A DNA stretch of 64,000 nt from Lentilactobacillus diolivorans DSM 14421 (GTDB lineage Bacteria; Bacillota; Bacilli; Lactobacillales; Lactobacillaceae): positions 182,319 through 246,318 of the forward strand of contig NZ_AZEY01000079.1 in NCBI RefSeq assembly GCF_001434255.1, written 5' to 3'. Position 1 is the stretch's first letter; each line of letters starts with the position of its first letter. Positions 25,113 through 34,470 of this stretch are shown here, in pieces. The notes beneath the pieces were generated by a model. It did no database searches and had not been told where the DNA came from. It saw only the letters and a program-made list of their open reading frames with translations. The translations under genes and the position numbers were made by a program.

Positions 25113-26069
25113 ATGGTGGCAGCAGCACCTTTATTTCTAAAGGCAGCTTTACATGAAAAAATGTGGGGTGGCACTAAATTACGGGAGTATGGCTTTAAGT
25201 TGCCGAGCGAACGAACGGGTGAGGCGTGGATCGTTTCAGCTCATCCCCATGGCCCCAGCACCGTGACGAATGGTCAATTTGCCGGTCAGACACTGGGGAG
25301 TGTTTGGCAAAATCATCCTGAGCTGTTTGGCGGTCATCCGGTTGATGAAGCATTTCCATTGTTGGTCAAAATCTTGGATGCTAATCGTGATTTATCGATT
25401 CAGGTTCATCCGGATGATCAATACGCCAAGCTACATGGTGAGAAATACGGTAAGACCGAAAGCTGGTATATTTTATCAGCGACTTCGGATGCTAAGCTGT
25501 ATTATGGGCATACGGCAAAAACCGAACAGGAATTACGAGACGCTGTGACAAGCGGCCATATCGATAGGATTCTCCGCACAGTGCCGGTTAAAGCAGGTGA
25601 CTTTTATTATGTCCCATCAGGCACGCTGCATGCACTGGGAACTGGTATTGTGGCACTTGAAACCCAACAAAGCTCAGATCTGACATTTCGATTCTATGAT
25701 TTTGATCGAGTGGATCCAGCAACGGGTAAAAAGCGTGAACTTCAGGTTAAGGATGCCTTAGCGGTAACTAATGTGCCGCATCGTGATCCACAGATTAAAC
25801 AAGAGGTGACCAGGATTGCTCACGCGACGATGACGCAATTAGTGAATGCAACTTATTTTGCTGTCGAAAAGGTGGTCGTTAACGGTGCGGCTGTTCTAAC
25901 TCAGGAGCACCGATATTTGATTCAAACGGTTGTTGCTGGGCAGGGCAGCCTAACGGTCAATCAGCGACAGTATCGCCTAACTAAGGGAATGTCTTATATT
26001 TTACCGAACCAGATTCAAGACTATGAGTTGAATGGCCAAATGACACTCATTGAGAGTTGGGCAAAGTAA
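25113..26069 (+). CDS. manA: mannose-6-phosphate isomerase, class I
   Basis: ManA interconverts mannose-6-phosphate and fructose-6-phosphate in the cytoplasm. The 318-residue cupin-fold protein carries LSIQVHPDDQYA near residue 95 with zinc-binding His and the neighbouring KTESWYIL glutamate. YVPSGTLHALGTGIVALETQ near 170 has the next zinc His and catalytic loop. ATG 25113 follows TGGAGGT; earlier in-frame ATGs at 25092 and 25095 are too close to the UvrA-like stop and lack a ribosome binding site. Palindrome copy 4 and a strong terminator follow the stop. Confidence 0.93.
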   Translation: MVAAAPLFLKAALHEKMWGGTKLREYGFKLPSERTGEAWIVSAHPHGPSTVTNGQFAGQTLGSVWQNHPELFGGHPVDEAFPLLVKILDANRDLSIQVHPDDQYAKLHGEKYGKTESWYILSATSDAKLYYGHTAKTEQELRDAVTSGHIDRILRTVPVKAGDFYYVPSGTLHALGTGIVALETQQSSDLTFRFYDFDRVDPATGKKRELQVKDALAVTNVPHRDPQIKQEVTRIAHATMTQLVNATYFAVEKVVVNGAAVLTQEHRYLIQTVVAGQGSLTVNQRQYRLTKGMSYILPNQIQDYELNGQMTLIESWAK

Positions 26070-26093
26070 ATTATCGTATTAGAAATTAAGAGA

Positions 26094-26203
26094 GTGAGAC
26101 GAAAGGCGGTTAACTTCCAGAGCGTAACCGGATTATCCGAATATTCCGGGCTTGAATGTTTGGATAATTCGGTTACGCGGCAGGAAGTTGCCTTTTGGCG
26201 CAC
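26094..26203 (+). repeat. variable-stem palindrome, copy 4 (subtype with ACTCGGTAATAAT tail)
   Basis: Outer arms GTGAGACGAAAGGC (26094-26107) and GCCTTTTGGCGCAC (26190-26203) pair with three mismatches. The block GGTTAACTTCCAG matches GGTTAGCTCCCAG of other copies, but AATATAAG is replaced by AGCGTAACCGGATTATCC. This is still mirrored on the far side (GGATAATTCGGTTACGC). Downstream the CACGTTT block is followed by TCCACTCGGTAATAAT, a tail shared with the elements at 41773 and 63760. Confidence 0.82.
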
Positions 26204-26234
26204 GTTTTCCACTCGGTAATAATCGTGATTACAC

Positions 26235-26279
26235 AAAGAGAGGCTGGGACAAAAGTAATTTTGTCCCAGCCTCTCTTTA
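26235..26279 (+). terminator. terminator after manA and palindrome copy 4
   Basis: AAAGAGAGGCTGGGACAAAA from 26235 pairs perfectly with its complement ending at 26278 around a short loop. The GGCTGGGACAAAA stem is a common terminator type in lactic acid bacteria. Confidence 0.85.
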
Positions 26280-26583
26280 ACCAAAAATTTGGTTTCTGAT
26301 AAATCAGGCCAAATCAGTCGTTAATTCCGTGGCTCGTGCGCAAATGATATCGTAAATATGACTATTTTGATGCAACAGGAATAGCTGGATTCATCTTTTG
26401 GTATTTGTAATAATATATAAAATATTATAGTGATATAATATTTTTAAGGCGGACATCTCATCTTAGTTTCAAAGTTCAAGGATTCAGATAGATCAATATA
26501 GAAGTGATTGGGAAGATTTGCTGATTATAACGATCTTTTAGCATGGTCATGCAATTGGGGTATTACTAAGGAGCGTGATTCTA
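26280..26583. other. intergenic stretch before the first ROK gene
   Basis: About 300 AT-rich bases with no convincing gene. TATAAT-like strings occur around 26433-26440, but no matching -35 at proper spacing stands out. It should contain the promoter of the ROK regulator. Confidence 0.4.
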
Positions 26584-27771
26584 ATGGAAGGTAACAAAGG
26601 CCGAGAGCAGTTACACGAACGAAACCTGCGATTAGTCCTGCAGCAAATATTCAATCATAAAATGATCTCGAGAATTGAAATTTCACGTCATCTTAAGTTG
26701 TACAAGTCAACTGTTTCAACGTTATATAATGAACTAAGCGACAAAGGGTATGTTGAAGAACTTGGTCGTGGCAAATCAACCAGTGTCCGTGGTCGAAAGC
26801 CGGTTCTGGTAGCTTTCAATGCCCATTATGGTTATACGCTTAATTTCGTTTTGGGACTGGAAAAGTTGCACGTTATGGCGAATTATCTTAATGGTGATGT
26901 GCTTTTTACCAGGGAAATTAAAATGGTGAATCGTGACATTTATAAAGTTGTCAAAATCATTGATGCGGAAGTTGAATCATCCCTCAAGCGTGACCAAACC
27001 GATCACGGCCTTTTAGGCATCGGGTTTGCGGTTCACGGGATTGTTTCGGATAACCGAATTATAAGTTCGCCTTTTATGAACATGGCAGGTATTGAATTAG
27101 TTTCGAGGTACGCGGAGAAATATGGGGTGCCGGTTCATGTGGAAAATGAGGCCAATTTACTAGCGATTTATCATCGCGATTTTAACCGCTATAATCAGTC
27201 ACGTAATTTGTTGGCTATCACGGTAGATAAGGGGTTTGGCGCAGGAATTATTTTAAACAACCAGCTATACCAGGGATATGGTGGTGCTGCGGGTGAAATC
27301 GGTCAGACCATTATTTACAATAATTGTTTAAATAAAAATCAACGGTTTAGAGTCGATGATATTTGCTCGGAGCGGGCGGTAATTGCCGACATTGAGAATC
27401 AGCTTCATAAAGATCAGCTGGATGTTGATCGCCTGGCTGCGATGAGGCAGGCGGGAAATCCTATTGTTTGTGACGCGCTTGGGAAGTTTGCCGGTTCTAT
27501 GGCAAGTATTGTTTTCAATGTCGCAAGTGTTGTCGCACCGGAGAAAATTTATTTAACATCACCGATACTCAGTGCGAGCCCGTCATTATTTAAGATCGTG
27601 ACTAAGGACATTCGTCAATTAGGTATGCAAACACCGATTTTGCTCACAATTCGGACACGTGATGCTATCACATTGGGATGCTGTTCCGCAATTACCCACC
27701 AAGTGTTAGGGATGGATGGATATGAATTGACGTTTCGATCTTCATCAAATCGTGCTTCGAAATTAAAGTAA
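26584..27771 (+). CDS. ROK-family transcriptional regulator (XylR/NagC type) 1
   Basis: The 395-residue protein has an N-terminal winged helix-turn-helix (MISRIEISRHLKLYKSTVST, residues about 25-50) and a C-terminal ROK sugar-kinase fold with DKGFGAGIILNNQLYQGYGGAAGEIG near 215. The typical ROK zinc motif CxCGxxGCxE is absent; only DDICSERAV occupies that position. Such proteins repress sugar operons and release DNA on binding the sugar, xylose being the obvious candidate given the GH120, GH30 and xylAB genes nearby. ATG 26584 follows TAAGGAG; GTG 26575 is too near it. A paralogue about half identical lies at 30153. Confidence 0.87.
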   Translation: MEGNKGREQLHERNLRLVLQQIFNHKMISRIEISRHLKLYKSTVSTLYNELSDKGYVEELGRGKSTSVRGRKPVLVAFNAHYGYTLNFVLGLEKLHVMANYLNGDVLFTREIKMVNRDIYKVVKIIDAEVESSLKRDQTDHGLLGIGFAVHGIVSDNRIISSPFMNMAGIELVSRYAEKYGVPVHVENEANLLAIYHRDFNRYNQSRNLLAITVDKGFGAGIILNNQLYQGYGGAAGEIGQTIIYNNCLNKNQRFRVDDICSERAVIADIENQLHKDQLDVDRLAAMRQAGNPIVCDALGKFAGSMASIVFNVASVVAPEKIYLTSPILSASPSLFKIVTKDIRQLGMQTPILLTIRTRDAITLGCCSAITHQVLGMDGYELTFRSSSNRASKLK

Positions 27772-27827
27772 AACAGCAGCTAGCGGCTAATGGCGATATC
27801 TCGCCTCTTAGCCGTTAGCTGCTGTTT
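27771..27827. terminator. bidirectional terminator between ROK 1 and the MFS gene
   Basis: A 20-bp stem starting AAACAGCAGCTAGCGGCTAA at 27771 pairs with the complement ending at 27827. The first A is the last base of the ROK stop codon. The neighbouring genes converge here. Confidence 0.75.
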
Positions 27828-27856
27828 ATGGATGTAATGAAATGTTTAATTGATCT

Positions 27857-29272
27857 TTAATTACTCTTTGGAATGGATTTTTGATTGCGCTCAAGGCGGA
27901 CGACGACTGCTGTTGTGATCAAACCAATTAAGCCAAAAATACTTAAAAGTAAGAAGTCGTTTTGGGCACCATTGGCAGTTGCGAGGCCGGTTTGGCGAGT
28001 TGCCATGTGCAGCTGACTGACCGAAATAATTGCGGATAAGATTCCTGTACCAATTGACCCAGCATATTGTTGGAGGGTGTTAAATAGGGAGTTGAGGTCT
28101 GCTTTTTCGGCCATTCCGACTTGGAGACTGGCATCCGACATGATATTGCCAAAGCCGAAGTTAAATCCAAATCGTAGAAATGTATAAAGAAGTGTCACAG
28201 TTAATAAGCTGAGTGAATGAGTAAACCACCAAAAAAGCAGTGATCCGATGACCATGGAGCCATTAGCAATGTAGAGTGGTAGTTGTGCACCGTGCTTATC
28301 GTAAATTGACCCCGCGATTGGCGCAACCAGCGCACCAACTAATGATCCCGGAAGCAAAATTAAGCCGGAGATCATGGAATCTGCACCTAAGTAATTTTGG
28401 GCAAAAACCGGGATCACAAACGAAATGCCAATATTAATAAATTGCAAAAGAAAGAAATTAATGGCTCTGAATGAGATAATGGGATTAGTGAGAATCCGAA
28501 AATTTAGGATTTGATGTTTGCCATGGCGAATGTGATAGGCTAGTCCCATAAACAGGACCAAAGTGATGACAAGCGCGACAACAAAATTAAGGCTGGCAAA
28601 ACCATAATTACCTGCCTGATCAAAGGCTTCAATGAGTCCAAAAAAGACTAATGAAAGCAGAATCAACCCGGTAATATCAAAGGCACCGCTTTTTCTCGAA
28701 GCTTTTAAGCGAATACTGAATTCACCAAGAATCAAAATCAGAATAATCAATGGGATTGTCATAACGAAAATCATTCGCCAATTTAGGTAATAATTAAGAA
28801 GCCCGCCATATGTTGGACCTAATGCTGGCGCAAACGATGTGATCATACTGGCAATCCCGACATAGACACCAAGCCGGCTTCCTGGGACCAGCGATAAAAT
28901 AACGTGAAACATAAGTGGTGTCGTTAACCCGGTTGCGACTGCTTGAAGAACTCGGCCCAACATTAAAATAGTGAACGTTGGCGCGATAGCAGCTAAGATT
29001 GTTCCGATTAATGTTGATAACACAGCGACTCGAAATAGTGTTCGCGTGTTAAACCGTTTAATCAGAAAAGCTGTAGTACTCATGACAATGGTCACCATCA
29101 GTAAGTATCCCGACGTTAACCACTGAACAGTACTGAGAGAAGTTGAAAATTGCTTAATCATTGTTGGAAACGTCACGTTTAGCGATGTTTCGACCAAAAT
29201 CCCCAGAAAAGATAGCAAACCCGTTGCGAGAATGGCTATTTTGGTTTGAAATGTAACTTTGGTTTCTTCCAT
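27857..29272 (-). CDS. MFS drug efflux transporter, DHA2 (14-helix) family
   Basis: The 471-residue protein has about fourteen helices and the DHA2 motifs: LLSFLGILVETSLNVTFPTM in helix 1, QWLTSGYLLM near residue 48, LGRVLQAVATGLTTPLM near 100 and the motif C-like GPTYGGLLNYYLNWR near 145. It would expel drugs or other amphiphiles using the proton gradient. The start MEETKVTFQ at 29272 follows AAGGG; the frame extends 76 codons upstream without a ribosome binding site and overlaps the divergent MarR gene, so that extension is rejected. The divergent MarR gene is the probable regulator. Confidence 0.9.
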   Translation of the reverse strand: MEETKVTFQTKIAILATGLLSFLGILVETSLNVTFPTMIKQFSTSLSTVQWLTSGYLLMVTIVMSTTAFLIKRFNTRTLFRVAVLSTLIGTILAAIAPTFTILMLGRVLQAVATGLTTPLMFHVILSLVPGSRLGVYVGIASMITSFAPALGPTYGGLLNYYLNWRMIFVMTIPLIILILILGEFSIRLKASRKSGAFDITGLILLSLVFFGLIEAFDQAGNYGFASLNFVVALVITLVLFMGLAYHIRHGKHQILNFRILTNPIISFRAINFFLLQFINIGISFVIPVFAQNYLGADSMISGLILLPGSLVGALVAPIAGSIYDKHGAQLPLYIANGSMVIGSLLFWWFTHSLSLLTVTLLYTFLRFGFNFGFGNIMSDASLQVGMAEKADLNSLFNTLQQYAGSIGTGILSAIISVSQLHMATRQTGLATANGAQNDFLLLSIFGLIGLITTAVVVRLERNQKSIPKSN

Positions 29273-29319
29273 TTCCCTTGACCCCTTTAATTTTTTGATG
29301 TACTTTGTAGTAGCAAATA

Positions 29320-29337
29320 TAGTTTCCGTGGAAACTA
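29320..29337. promoter_or_regulatory. operator palindrome between the MFS and MarR genes
   Basis: TAGTTTCC at 29320-29327 and GGAAACTA at 29330-29337 form a perfect 8-bp inverted repeat with a 2-base centre. It lies midway between the divergent genes, which fits an 18-bp MarR operator controlling both. Confidence 0.6.
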
Positions 29338-29404
29338 GACGGCTGTAATCATAGCACGGCCGTTCATTGATTACAAACTTTTGATCGTTTGGGAGGCAGT
29401 GCCG

Positions 29405-29866
29405 TTGGTAAATAAAGACGAAATTGTTAGTTTGTATCATCATCTGTTGATGCTTGATAATGATACAGACAAAGAAAAACAGTGGATTGAAACTCGGCAA
29501 CCGTCAGCATTGGGGTTATCCACAATTCATTTTCATATTTTATCTTATTTAGAACGGTACCCGAATTCCCTAGCAAAGGAAATCGCTGAAGATTTAGGCA
29601 TTTTAAGGGGAACCCTATCCAAACGATTGGCCGTTTTGGAACGCCGAAAAATGTTGGTTGCTTACCAAGACGCGGCAGATGCCAGAAGCAAACATTATCG
29701 GTTAACCCGACTTGGTGAAGATGTTGCCAAGACCCATGATCAGCTGTTGCAGATGAAAAATAAGATGCTAAAAAGTCATTTAAACCAATTTTCGGAGTCT
29801 GAATTAGAAACTATTCGGCAGTTTTTGAAGACGTTTAATAACGCGGAACAGCATGATAAGTACTAA
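29405..29866 (+). CDS. MarR-family transcriptional regulator
   Basis: The 153-residue protein has the MarR winged helix: SLAKEIAEDLGILRGTLSKRLAVLERRKM around residues 58-87, then the DAADARSKHYRLTRLGE beta-wing. It probably represses the divergent DHA2 efflux gene and itself through the palindrome at 29320. The start is uncertain: TTG 29405 lies 8 bases after GGGAGG and is preferred; GTG 29399 and TTG 29381 are in frame but poorly spaced. Confidence 0.85.
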   Translation: MVNKDEIVSLYHHLLMLDNDTDKEKQWIETRQPSALGLSTIHFHILSYLERYPNSLAKEIAEDLGILRGTLSKRLAVLERRKMLVAYQDAADARSKHYRLTRLGEDVAKTHDQLLQMKNKMLKSHLNQFSESELETIRQFLKTFNNAEQHDKY

Positions 29867-30152
29867 GTTAGCCGGCTAAAAAGATCGGTTATGATTTAAT
29901 CAGCTAACAGTAATTGCTTGATAAGAGGTAATTGTTTGAGGTTGGTTTTTCTAATGAACTTTCTTTTTTAGACCGTTTAGCTTATACTTTTATTTGTCGC
30001 AAACGTTTTCATTTTGCTTTTTGAATTCAAATCATAAAGATGATCCATGATTGATTGGGTTGATCTATAATTGAATGTAATATACTAGATAGACATTTTA
30101 AACAATGGATTAACGACACAAGTTAATCATAATTAAACAGGAGGATAACTTT

Positions 30153-31322
30153 ATGGAAAACATCACGGGGAGGGAGCATTTGCATCAGCAAAATCTCAAC
30201 ATGGTTCTGCAGCAGATCTTTAATAATCAGACCATTTCACGAATCGAGATTTCCCGCCAACTTAACTTAAATAAGTCAACGGTTTCAGCCCTATACAACG
30301 AACTGGATGAAAAAGGGTATTTAAAAGAAGTCGGTTCCGGAGAATCAACCAGTGTTGGCGGCCGTAAGCCGGTGTTGGTAAAAATTAACGAGCATTATGG
30401 GTACACGATTAGTTTTGACTTAGGTTTTCGTCATCTTCATGTGATGGGAAATTATATTAATGGCAAAGTTTTCTTTTATCAACGAATTGAGTTAGGCAAT
30501 CGGGATATTCATGAGATTGTTAAAATGATTGATGAGCAGATTGAAAGATCGATCCACAATGACGATACCCGTCATGGCTTGCTGGGAATCGGCTTTTCGA
30601 TTCACGGGATTGTTCTGAATAACCATATTACTAATTCACCTTTTATTGATATGAAAGACATTGATTTAGCCGATCGGTATTCGGCTGTCTACCATGTGCC
30701 GGTAATTTTAGAAAATGAGGCAAACCTTTCGGCAATTTATGAGCGGGACTTTAATTCAGCTCGTGATAAAAATAATATTTTAGCTGTTAGCATTCATAAA
30801 GGAATTGGTGCCGGGATCATTTTGAACAAGCAGCTCTATCGTGGCCGAAATGGTGAAGCGGGCGAAATTGGCCGCTCGTTGATGTTTACTAATAATGTTG
30901 ATACTAAGCGATATAGTAAAGTAGAAGATTTCTGTTCAGAAGATGCGATTATTGAACAGGTTGAGCAGCGAACCAATCGAACTAATTTGAACCGGGATGA
31001 CCTGGTTCAAATGAATACCAAAGGCAATCAAATTGTTCAAGAGGAACTTGATAATTTCAGTTCATCAATTGCCAAGGTGATTTATAACGTTGCAATTAGT
31101 TTTGCTCCGGAAGAGATTTATTTGAACTCACCCTTGATTGAAGCAATTCCCGATTTATTAAATTCAATTTTACATTATAATGAATTGCTGGGGATGCAGA
31201 CACCAGTTAGTCTGACGCCTCATTCGGGTTATGCGACGCTGTTGGGATGCTGTTCAGAGATTACCCATCAAGTGTTGAAGATGGAAAATTATGATTTATC
31301 GTTTCAAGTTGCTGAATCATAA
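30153..31322 (+). CDS. ROK-family transcriptional regulator (XylR type) 2
   Basis: The 389-residue protein is a paralogue of the regulator at 26584 with the same plan: helix-turn-helix TISRIEISRQLNLNKSTVSA at residues about 25-45, then the ROK domain with HKGIGAGIILNKQLYRGRNGEAGEIG near 215. As in its paralogue the CxCGxxGC zinc motif is missing. The ATG follows AGGAGG. It is nearest to the AraC and GH120 genes and is a good candidate repressor of the xylo-oligosaccharide genes. The upstream gap 29867-30152 holds a cre-like GCAAACGTTTTCA near 30000 (12 of 14 matches or fewer) and a TAATATACT -10-like string; nothing else. Confidence 0.88.
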   Translation: MENITGREHLHQQNLNMVLQQIFNNQTISRIEISRQLNLNKSTVSALYNELDEKGYLKEVGSGESTSVGGRKPVLVKINEHYGYTISFDLGFRHLHVMGNYINGKVFFYQRIELGNRDIHEIVKMIDEQIERSIHNDDTRHGLLGIGFSIHGIVLNNHITNSPFIDMKDIDLADRYSAVYHVPVILENEANLSAIYERDFNSARDKNNILAVSIHKGIGAGIILNKQLYRGRNGEAGEIGRSLMFTNNVDTKRYSKVEDFCSEDAIIEQVEQRTNRTNLNRDDLVQMNTKGNQIVQEELDNFSSSIAKVIYNVAISFAPEEIYLNSPLIEAIPDLLNSILHYNELLGMQTPVSLTPHSGYATLLGCCSEITHQVLKMENYDLSFQVAES

Positions 31323-31338
31323 TTTTTAAAAAGAGTAT

Positions 31339-31402
31339 AAAAGGCTGTTTTTGGAATAGAGTGGTAATGATTAACCACTGATATTCTAAAGACAGCCTTT
31401 TT
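31339..31402. terminator. bidirectional terminator between ROK 2 and AraC genes
   Basis: AAAAGGCTGTTTTTGGAATA at 31339 onward pairs with the complement ending ACAGCCTTTT at 31402, with an inner GTGGT/ACCAC step. The flanking genes converge. Confidence 0.75.
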
Positions 31403-31419
31403 GTGATTTCCCAATAGTG

Positions 31420-32223
31420 CTAACCTGAAATATAGTTCTCCTTAATACTTTTTTCATATCGGGTTGAGGTTGATGAACTTCGGTATTGCGCCGGACTGAT
31501 TTTATTCAACTCTTTAAAGTTTCGGTTAAATGTCCGTAAATTAGTGTAACCAACGCCATAGGCAATTTGAGTGATTGAGTTATCCGTATCTTTGAGCATT
31601 TGACGGGCTTTCGAAATTCTGAATCGGTTCAAATATTTAGTATAAGGAATCCCCATTACCTTTTGGAATAGTTTAGATAAGTAGACGTAGTCATACCCAA
31701 TTGCTTCGGCAATCTCTTTTAATGTGCATTCCTTTGTGTAATGATTATTAATATAGTCAATGATTGTATGGACAATATTTAAACTGGCGGACGTTTTCCG
31801 GGGAACAAACGATGCCTGTTCAACAACCTTATTACACATCCCGTAAAGGAGACTTTTGATACCGAAGATATTGGACGTATGGTCAAAATTTAAGGGGTCG
31901 TTATCAAAAATAACTGGATTTTCTGGGATTGAGTCTTGGTATTGCTCATTAAAAGCACCAACGATTTCAGGTGAAAACAGGACAATCGTAATGGTTGTAT
32001 TGGGTGACATATCAAAACCATGGATTTGATTAGGAAAAACGATTACGAATTGCCGGTTATTGACGTGATACGTATTATCTTCGATTTGAATTTGGAGTTG
32101 GCCCCTGCGAACATAAAGGATTTCAAAAGCTCTGTGCAGATGGAGTGGGTAATTAAAATCGGTCAGATCAAAGTGTTTAAAAATCGGCATTGTTTCAAGG
32201 CCAAAATGCTGAAATAAAACCAT
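31420..32223 (-). CDS. AraC-family transcriptional regulator
   Basis: The 267-residue protein has an N-terminal cupin-like sensor domain (HLHRAFEILYVRRGQLQIQI, residues about 28-47) and a C-terminal pair of AraC helix-turn-helix motifs: TLKEIAEAIGYDYVYLSKLF near 175 and SITQIAYGVGYTNLRTFNR near 222. It probably senses a sugar and activates the divergent GH120 gene. The ATG at 32223 follows AAGGGGGAA about 10 bases upstream. The sensed ligand is unknown; xylose or xylobiose would suit the setting. Confidence 0.9.
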   Translation of the reverse strand: MVLFQHFGLETMPIFKHFDLTDFNYPLHLHRAFEILYVRRGQLQIQIEDNTYHVNNRQFVIVFPNQIHGFDMSPNTTITIVLFSPEIVGAFNEQYQDSIPENPVIFDNDPLNFDHTSNIFGIKSLLYGMCNKVVEQASFVPRKTSASLNIVHTIIDYINNHYTKECTLKEIAEAIGYDYVYLSKLFQKVMGIPYTKYLNRFRISKARQMLKDTDNSITQIAYGVGYTNLRTFNRNFKELNKISPAQYRSSSTSTRYEKSIKENYISG

Positions 32224-32347
32224 TGAACGAGTTCCCCCTTCTTAAAACAATAAAACAAATTGACAACTAAAACCTAATTAATTGATTCTCATTTACTACG
32301 ACAATTATTGTCCATTTGACCACAAATAGCAATCTATCAAACTTACT

Positions 32348-32478
32348 GTAAGCGCTGTACTATGTGGGTACGGTATTTAAGTAAAGATATGGATATTGGC
32401 ATGCAAGATTATGAAAGCGATTTATCGAGTGATGCCGGTATTATCAATTTTTGCTTGGTTGATTAATTAACAACCAAC
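32348..32478 (+). promoter_or_regulatory. control region of GH120 gene 1: cre-like site and candidate XylR operator
   Basis: TGTAAGCGCTGTAC at 32348-32361 and TGAAAGCGATTTAT at 32412-32425 each match the cre consensus at 12 of 14 positions. TTGGTT at 32455-32460 and AACCAA at 32472-32477 form an inverted repeat with an 11-base spacer. The same GGTTG/AACCAAC elements recur upstream of the sugar transporter, GH120 gene 2 and xylA, which makes this a candidate operator for a ROK/XylR repressor. Confidence 0.45.
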
Positions 32479-32516
32479 TTACACACAACAATTCATTTGA
32501 AAGGAGCGTGTGACTA

Positions 32517-34451
32517 ATGACGGTCTATATCGTTTCTAAGCAGGGTGACGATCGTAATAGTGGTCAGCTCAAATCACCGTTTTTGACAATCAACCGAGCT
32601 GCCCAAGTTGCTCAAGCAGGAGATAAAGTCGTTATTCATCAGGGAACATACCGGGAGTGGGTTAATCCGCAACATGCTGGGAAAAGCCCACAACAAATGA
32701 TTACCTATCAGGCTGCAAAAGATGAACGGGTGATCATTAAGGGTTCGGAAAAAGTAACCAATTGGGAGTCTGTCGGCAATGGCATTTGGAAACACGTCGT
32801 TAGTAACTCGGCTTTTGGTAGTTTTAATCCGTTTGATTTTAAGCTAAACGGCGACTGGCTTGAACAGCCTAATGGGCGTCATGCAGGGGCGGTTTACTTG
32901 GATGGCCGCGCACTGTTTGAAGCGGCATCTTATGATGAGATGGCTAATGGCTATCCCAGAAATGATGGGTATGAGTACGTGACGCAAAAGAAAGTCCACA
33001 ATGTCGACCCCCAGTGGACAACGTATCGGTGGTTTGCTGAAGTGAACACTGATGAGACAATTATTTTTGCCAATTTTCATCAGGTTAACCCTAATCAGCG
33101 GTTAACGGAAATTAATGTCCGAAAATATTGTTTTTATCCTGATCAAACCGGAATTAACTATATCTGTGTTGAGGGGTTTGAAATGGCTCAGGCGGCCACA
33201 AATTGGGCGCCGCCAACGGCAGGACAGGAAGGCATGATTGGTGTTAACTGGTCGAAAGGCTGGGTCATTAGAAATAATAACCTACATGATGCAAAGTGTA
33301 GTGCTATCAGTCTTGGCTCAGTGCCAATGGCCAAACAAGATCAAAATCAATTTGCCAGATTACATGATAAACCTGGCTATCAGTATCAAATCGAAACCAT
33401 GTTTCATGCCATTCAAAGTGGGTGGGACAAACAGCACGTTGGGTCACATGTGATTGATCATAACCAAATTCATGACTGCGGTCAGGCTGGCATCATTGGC
33501 TATCTGGGCGGTATTTTTAGCCGAATTGCCAACAATCATATCTATCGGATTGGTACCCGCTATGAATTTGGTGGCTGGGAGATTGCCGCTTTAAAATTGC
33601 ACGCCCCCATTGATACGGTCATCGAACACAATTTGATTGAAAATTGTTCCCTTGGGATTTGGCTTGATTGGCAGGCCCAGGGAACGCGAATCACTAAAAA
33701 TGTTTTAGCAGATAATTTGCGCGATTTGTTGTTTGAAGTTAATCACGGCCCATTCTTGGTTGATGATAATTTATTGCTATCCGATGAAGCAATTAATGAA
33801 TTTTCCCAAGGCGAGGCGTTTGTTAACAACTTAATTGCCGGTACCAGTGCCATTCAAAGTGTTTTAAATCGAACAACTCCCTATCATGTGCCACATAGTA
33901 CCCAAATCAAAGGATATGCTTGTGTTTACGGTGGAGATGATCGGTACTTTAACAATCTTTTTATTCGCCAGGCCAAAGGAGCGAGTGTTGGTACCCATAT
34001 CTATAACGGCAGTTTAACTTCTATGAAACAGTTTGTTTCGCAAGTGGAGCAGCGGCTGCCAGGAGATGTGGAACTCTTTGAGACGGTTAGACAACCGGCC
34101 TATATTAATTACAATGCATATTTCGGTGGTGCCACAGTCTTTAATATGGAAGAAACAAATTTGATTGAAGAAAAGTGGCAGACCAAGTTAGCTCTGAAAC
34201 GGGTCAAAAATCAGGTTATTTTAACGATTGACTTGCCTGTTGATTTGATCCAGTTTGAAACACCAATTCAGGAAACGAGTTCACTTGGAGAAGTTCGGCT
34301 AGCAGGTGCTAAATTTGACAATCCTGACGGGACACCTATTCGATTGAATCATGACTTTTTTAATAAGAAAATCGATGGTGATACGAGATTGGCTGGCCCA
34401 TTTACAGAATTAAAGTCTGGTCATAACGAACAGGTTGTCTTTGAGTTTTAG
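32517..34451 (+). CDS. GH120 beta-xylosidase 1
   Basis: This 644-residue right-handed beta-helix enzyme releases xylose from xylo-oligosaccharides. It matches the GH120 family (Thermoanaerobacterium XylC, L. brevis xylosidases) along its whole length: SPFLTINRAAQVAQAGDKVV, YREWVNP, then EMAQAATNWAPPTAGQEGMI, NWSKGWVI and YGGDDRYFNNLF. The catalytic residues by alignment are Asp 384 in IWLDWQAQGTR and Glu 407 in LFEVNHGPF. There is no signal peptide, so the substrate must be imported. The ATG follows AAAGGAG. A second GH120 lies at 42045. The C-terminal quarter diverges most between the two, so specificity may differ. Confidence 0.93.
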   Translation: MTVYIVSKQGDDRNSGQLKSPFLTINRAAQVAQAGDKVVIHQGTYREWVNPQHAGKSPQQMITYQAAKDERVIIKGSEKVTNWESVGNGIWKHVVSNSAFGSFNPFDFKLNGDWLEQPNGRHAGAVYLDGRALFEAASYDEMANGYPRNDGYEYVTQKKVHNVDPQWTTYRWFAEVNTDETIIFANFHQVNPNQRLTEINVRKYCFYPDQTGINYICVEGFEMAQAATNWAPPTAGQEGMIGVNWSKGWVIRNNNLHDAKCSAISLGSVPMAKQDQNQFARLHDKPGYQYQIETMFHAIQSGWDKQHVGSHVIDHNQIHDCGQAGIIGYLGGIFSRIANNHIYRIGTRYEFGGWEIAALKLHAPIDTVIEHNLIENCSLGIWLDWQAQGTRITKNVLADNLRDLLFEVNHGPFLVDDNLLLSDEAINEFSQGEAFVNNLIAGTSAIQSVLNRTTPYHVPHSTQIKGYACVYGGDDRYFNNLFIRQAKGASVGTHIYNGSLTSMKQFVSQVEQRLPGDVELFETVRQPAYINYNAYFGGATVFNMEETNLIEEKWQTKLALKRVKNQVILTIDLPVDLIQFETPIQETSSLGEVRLAGAKFDNPDGTPIRLNHDFFNKKIDGDTRLAGPFTELKSGHNEQVVFEF

Positions 34452-34470
34452 AAAGTGAGGGATGATTTAA

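Noticed and set aside
29272-29500. 76-codon N-terminal extension of the DHA2 transporter
   Set aside because: It overlaps the start of the divergent MarR gene and the operator, and a good ribosome binding site precedes the internal ATG at 29272.
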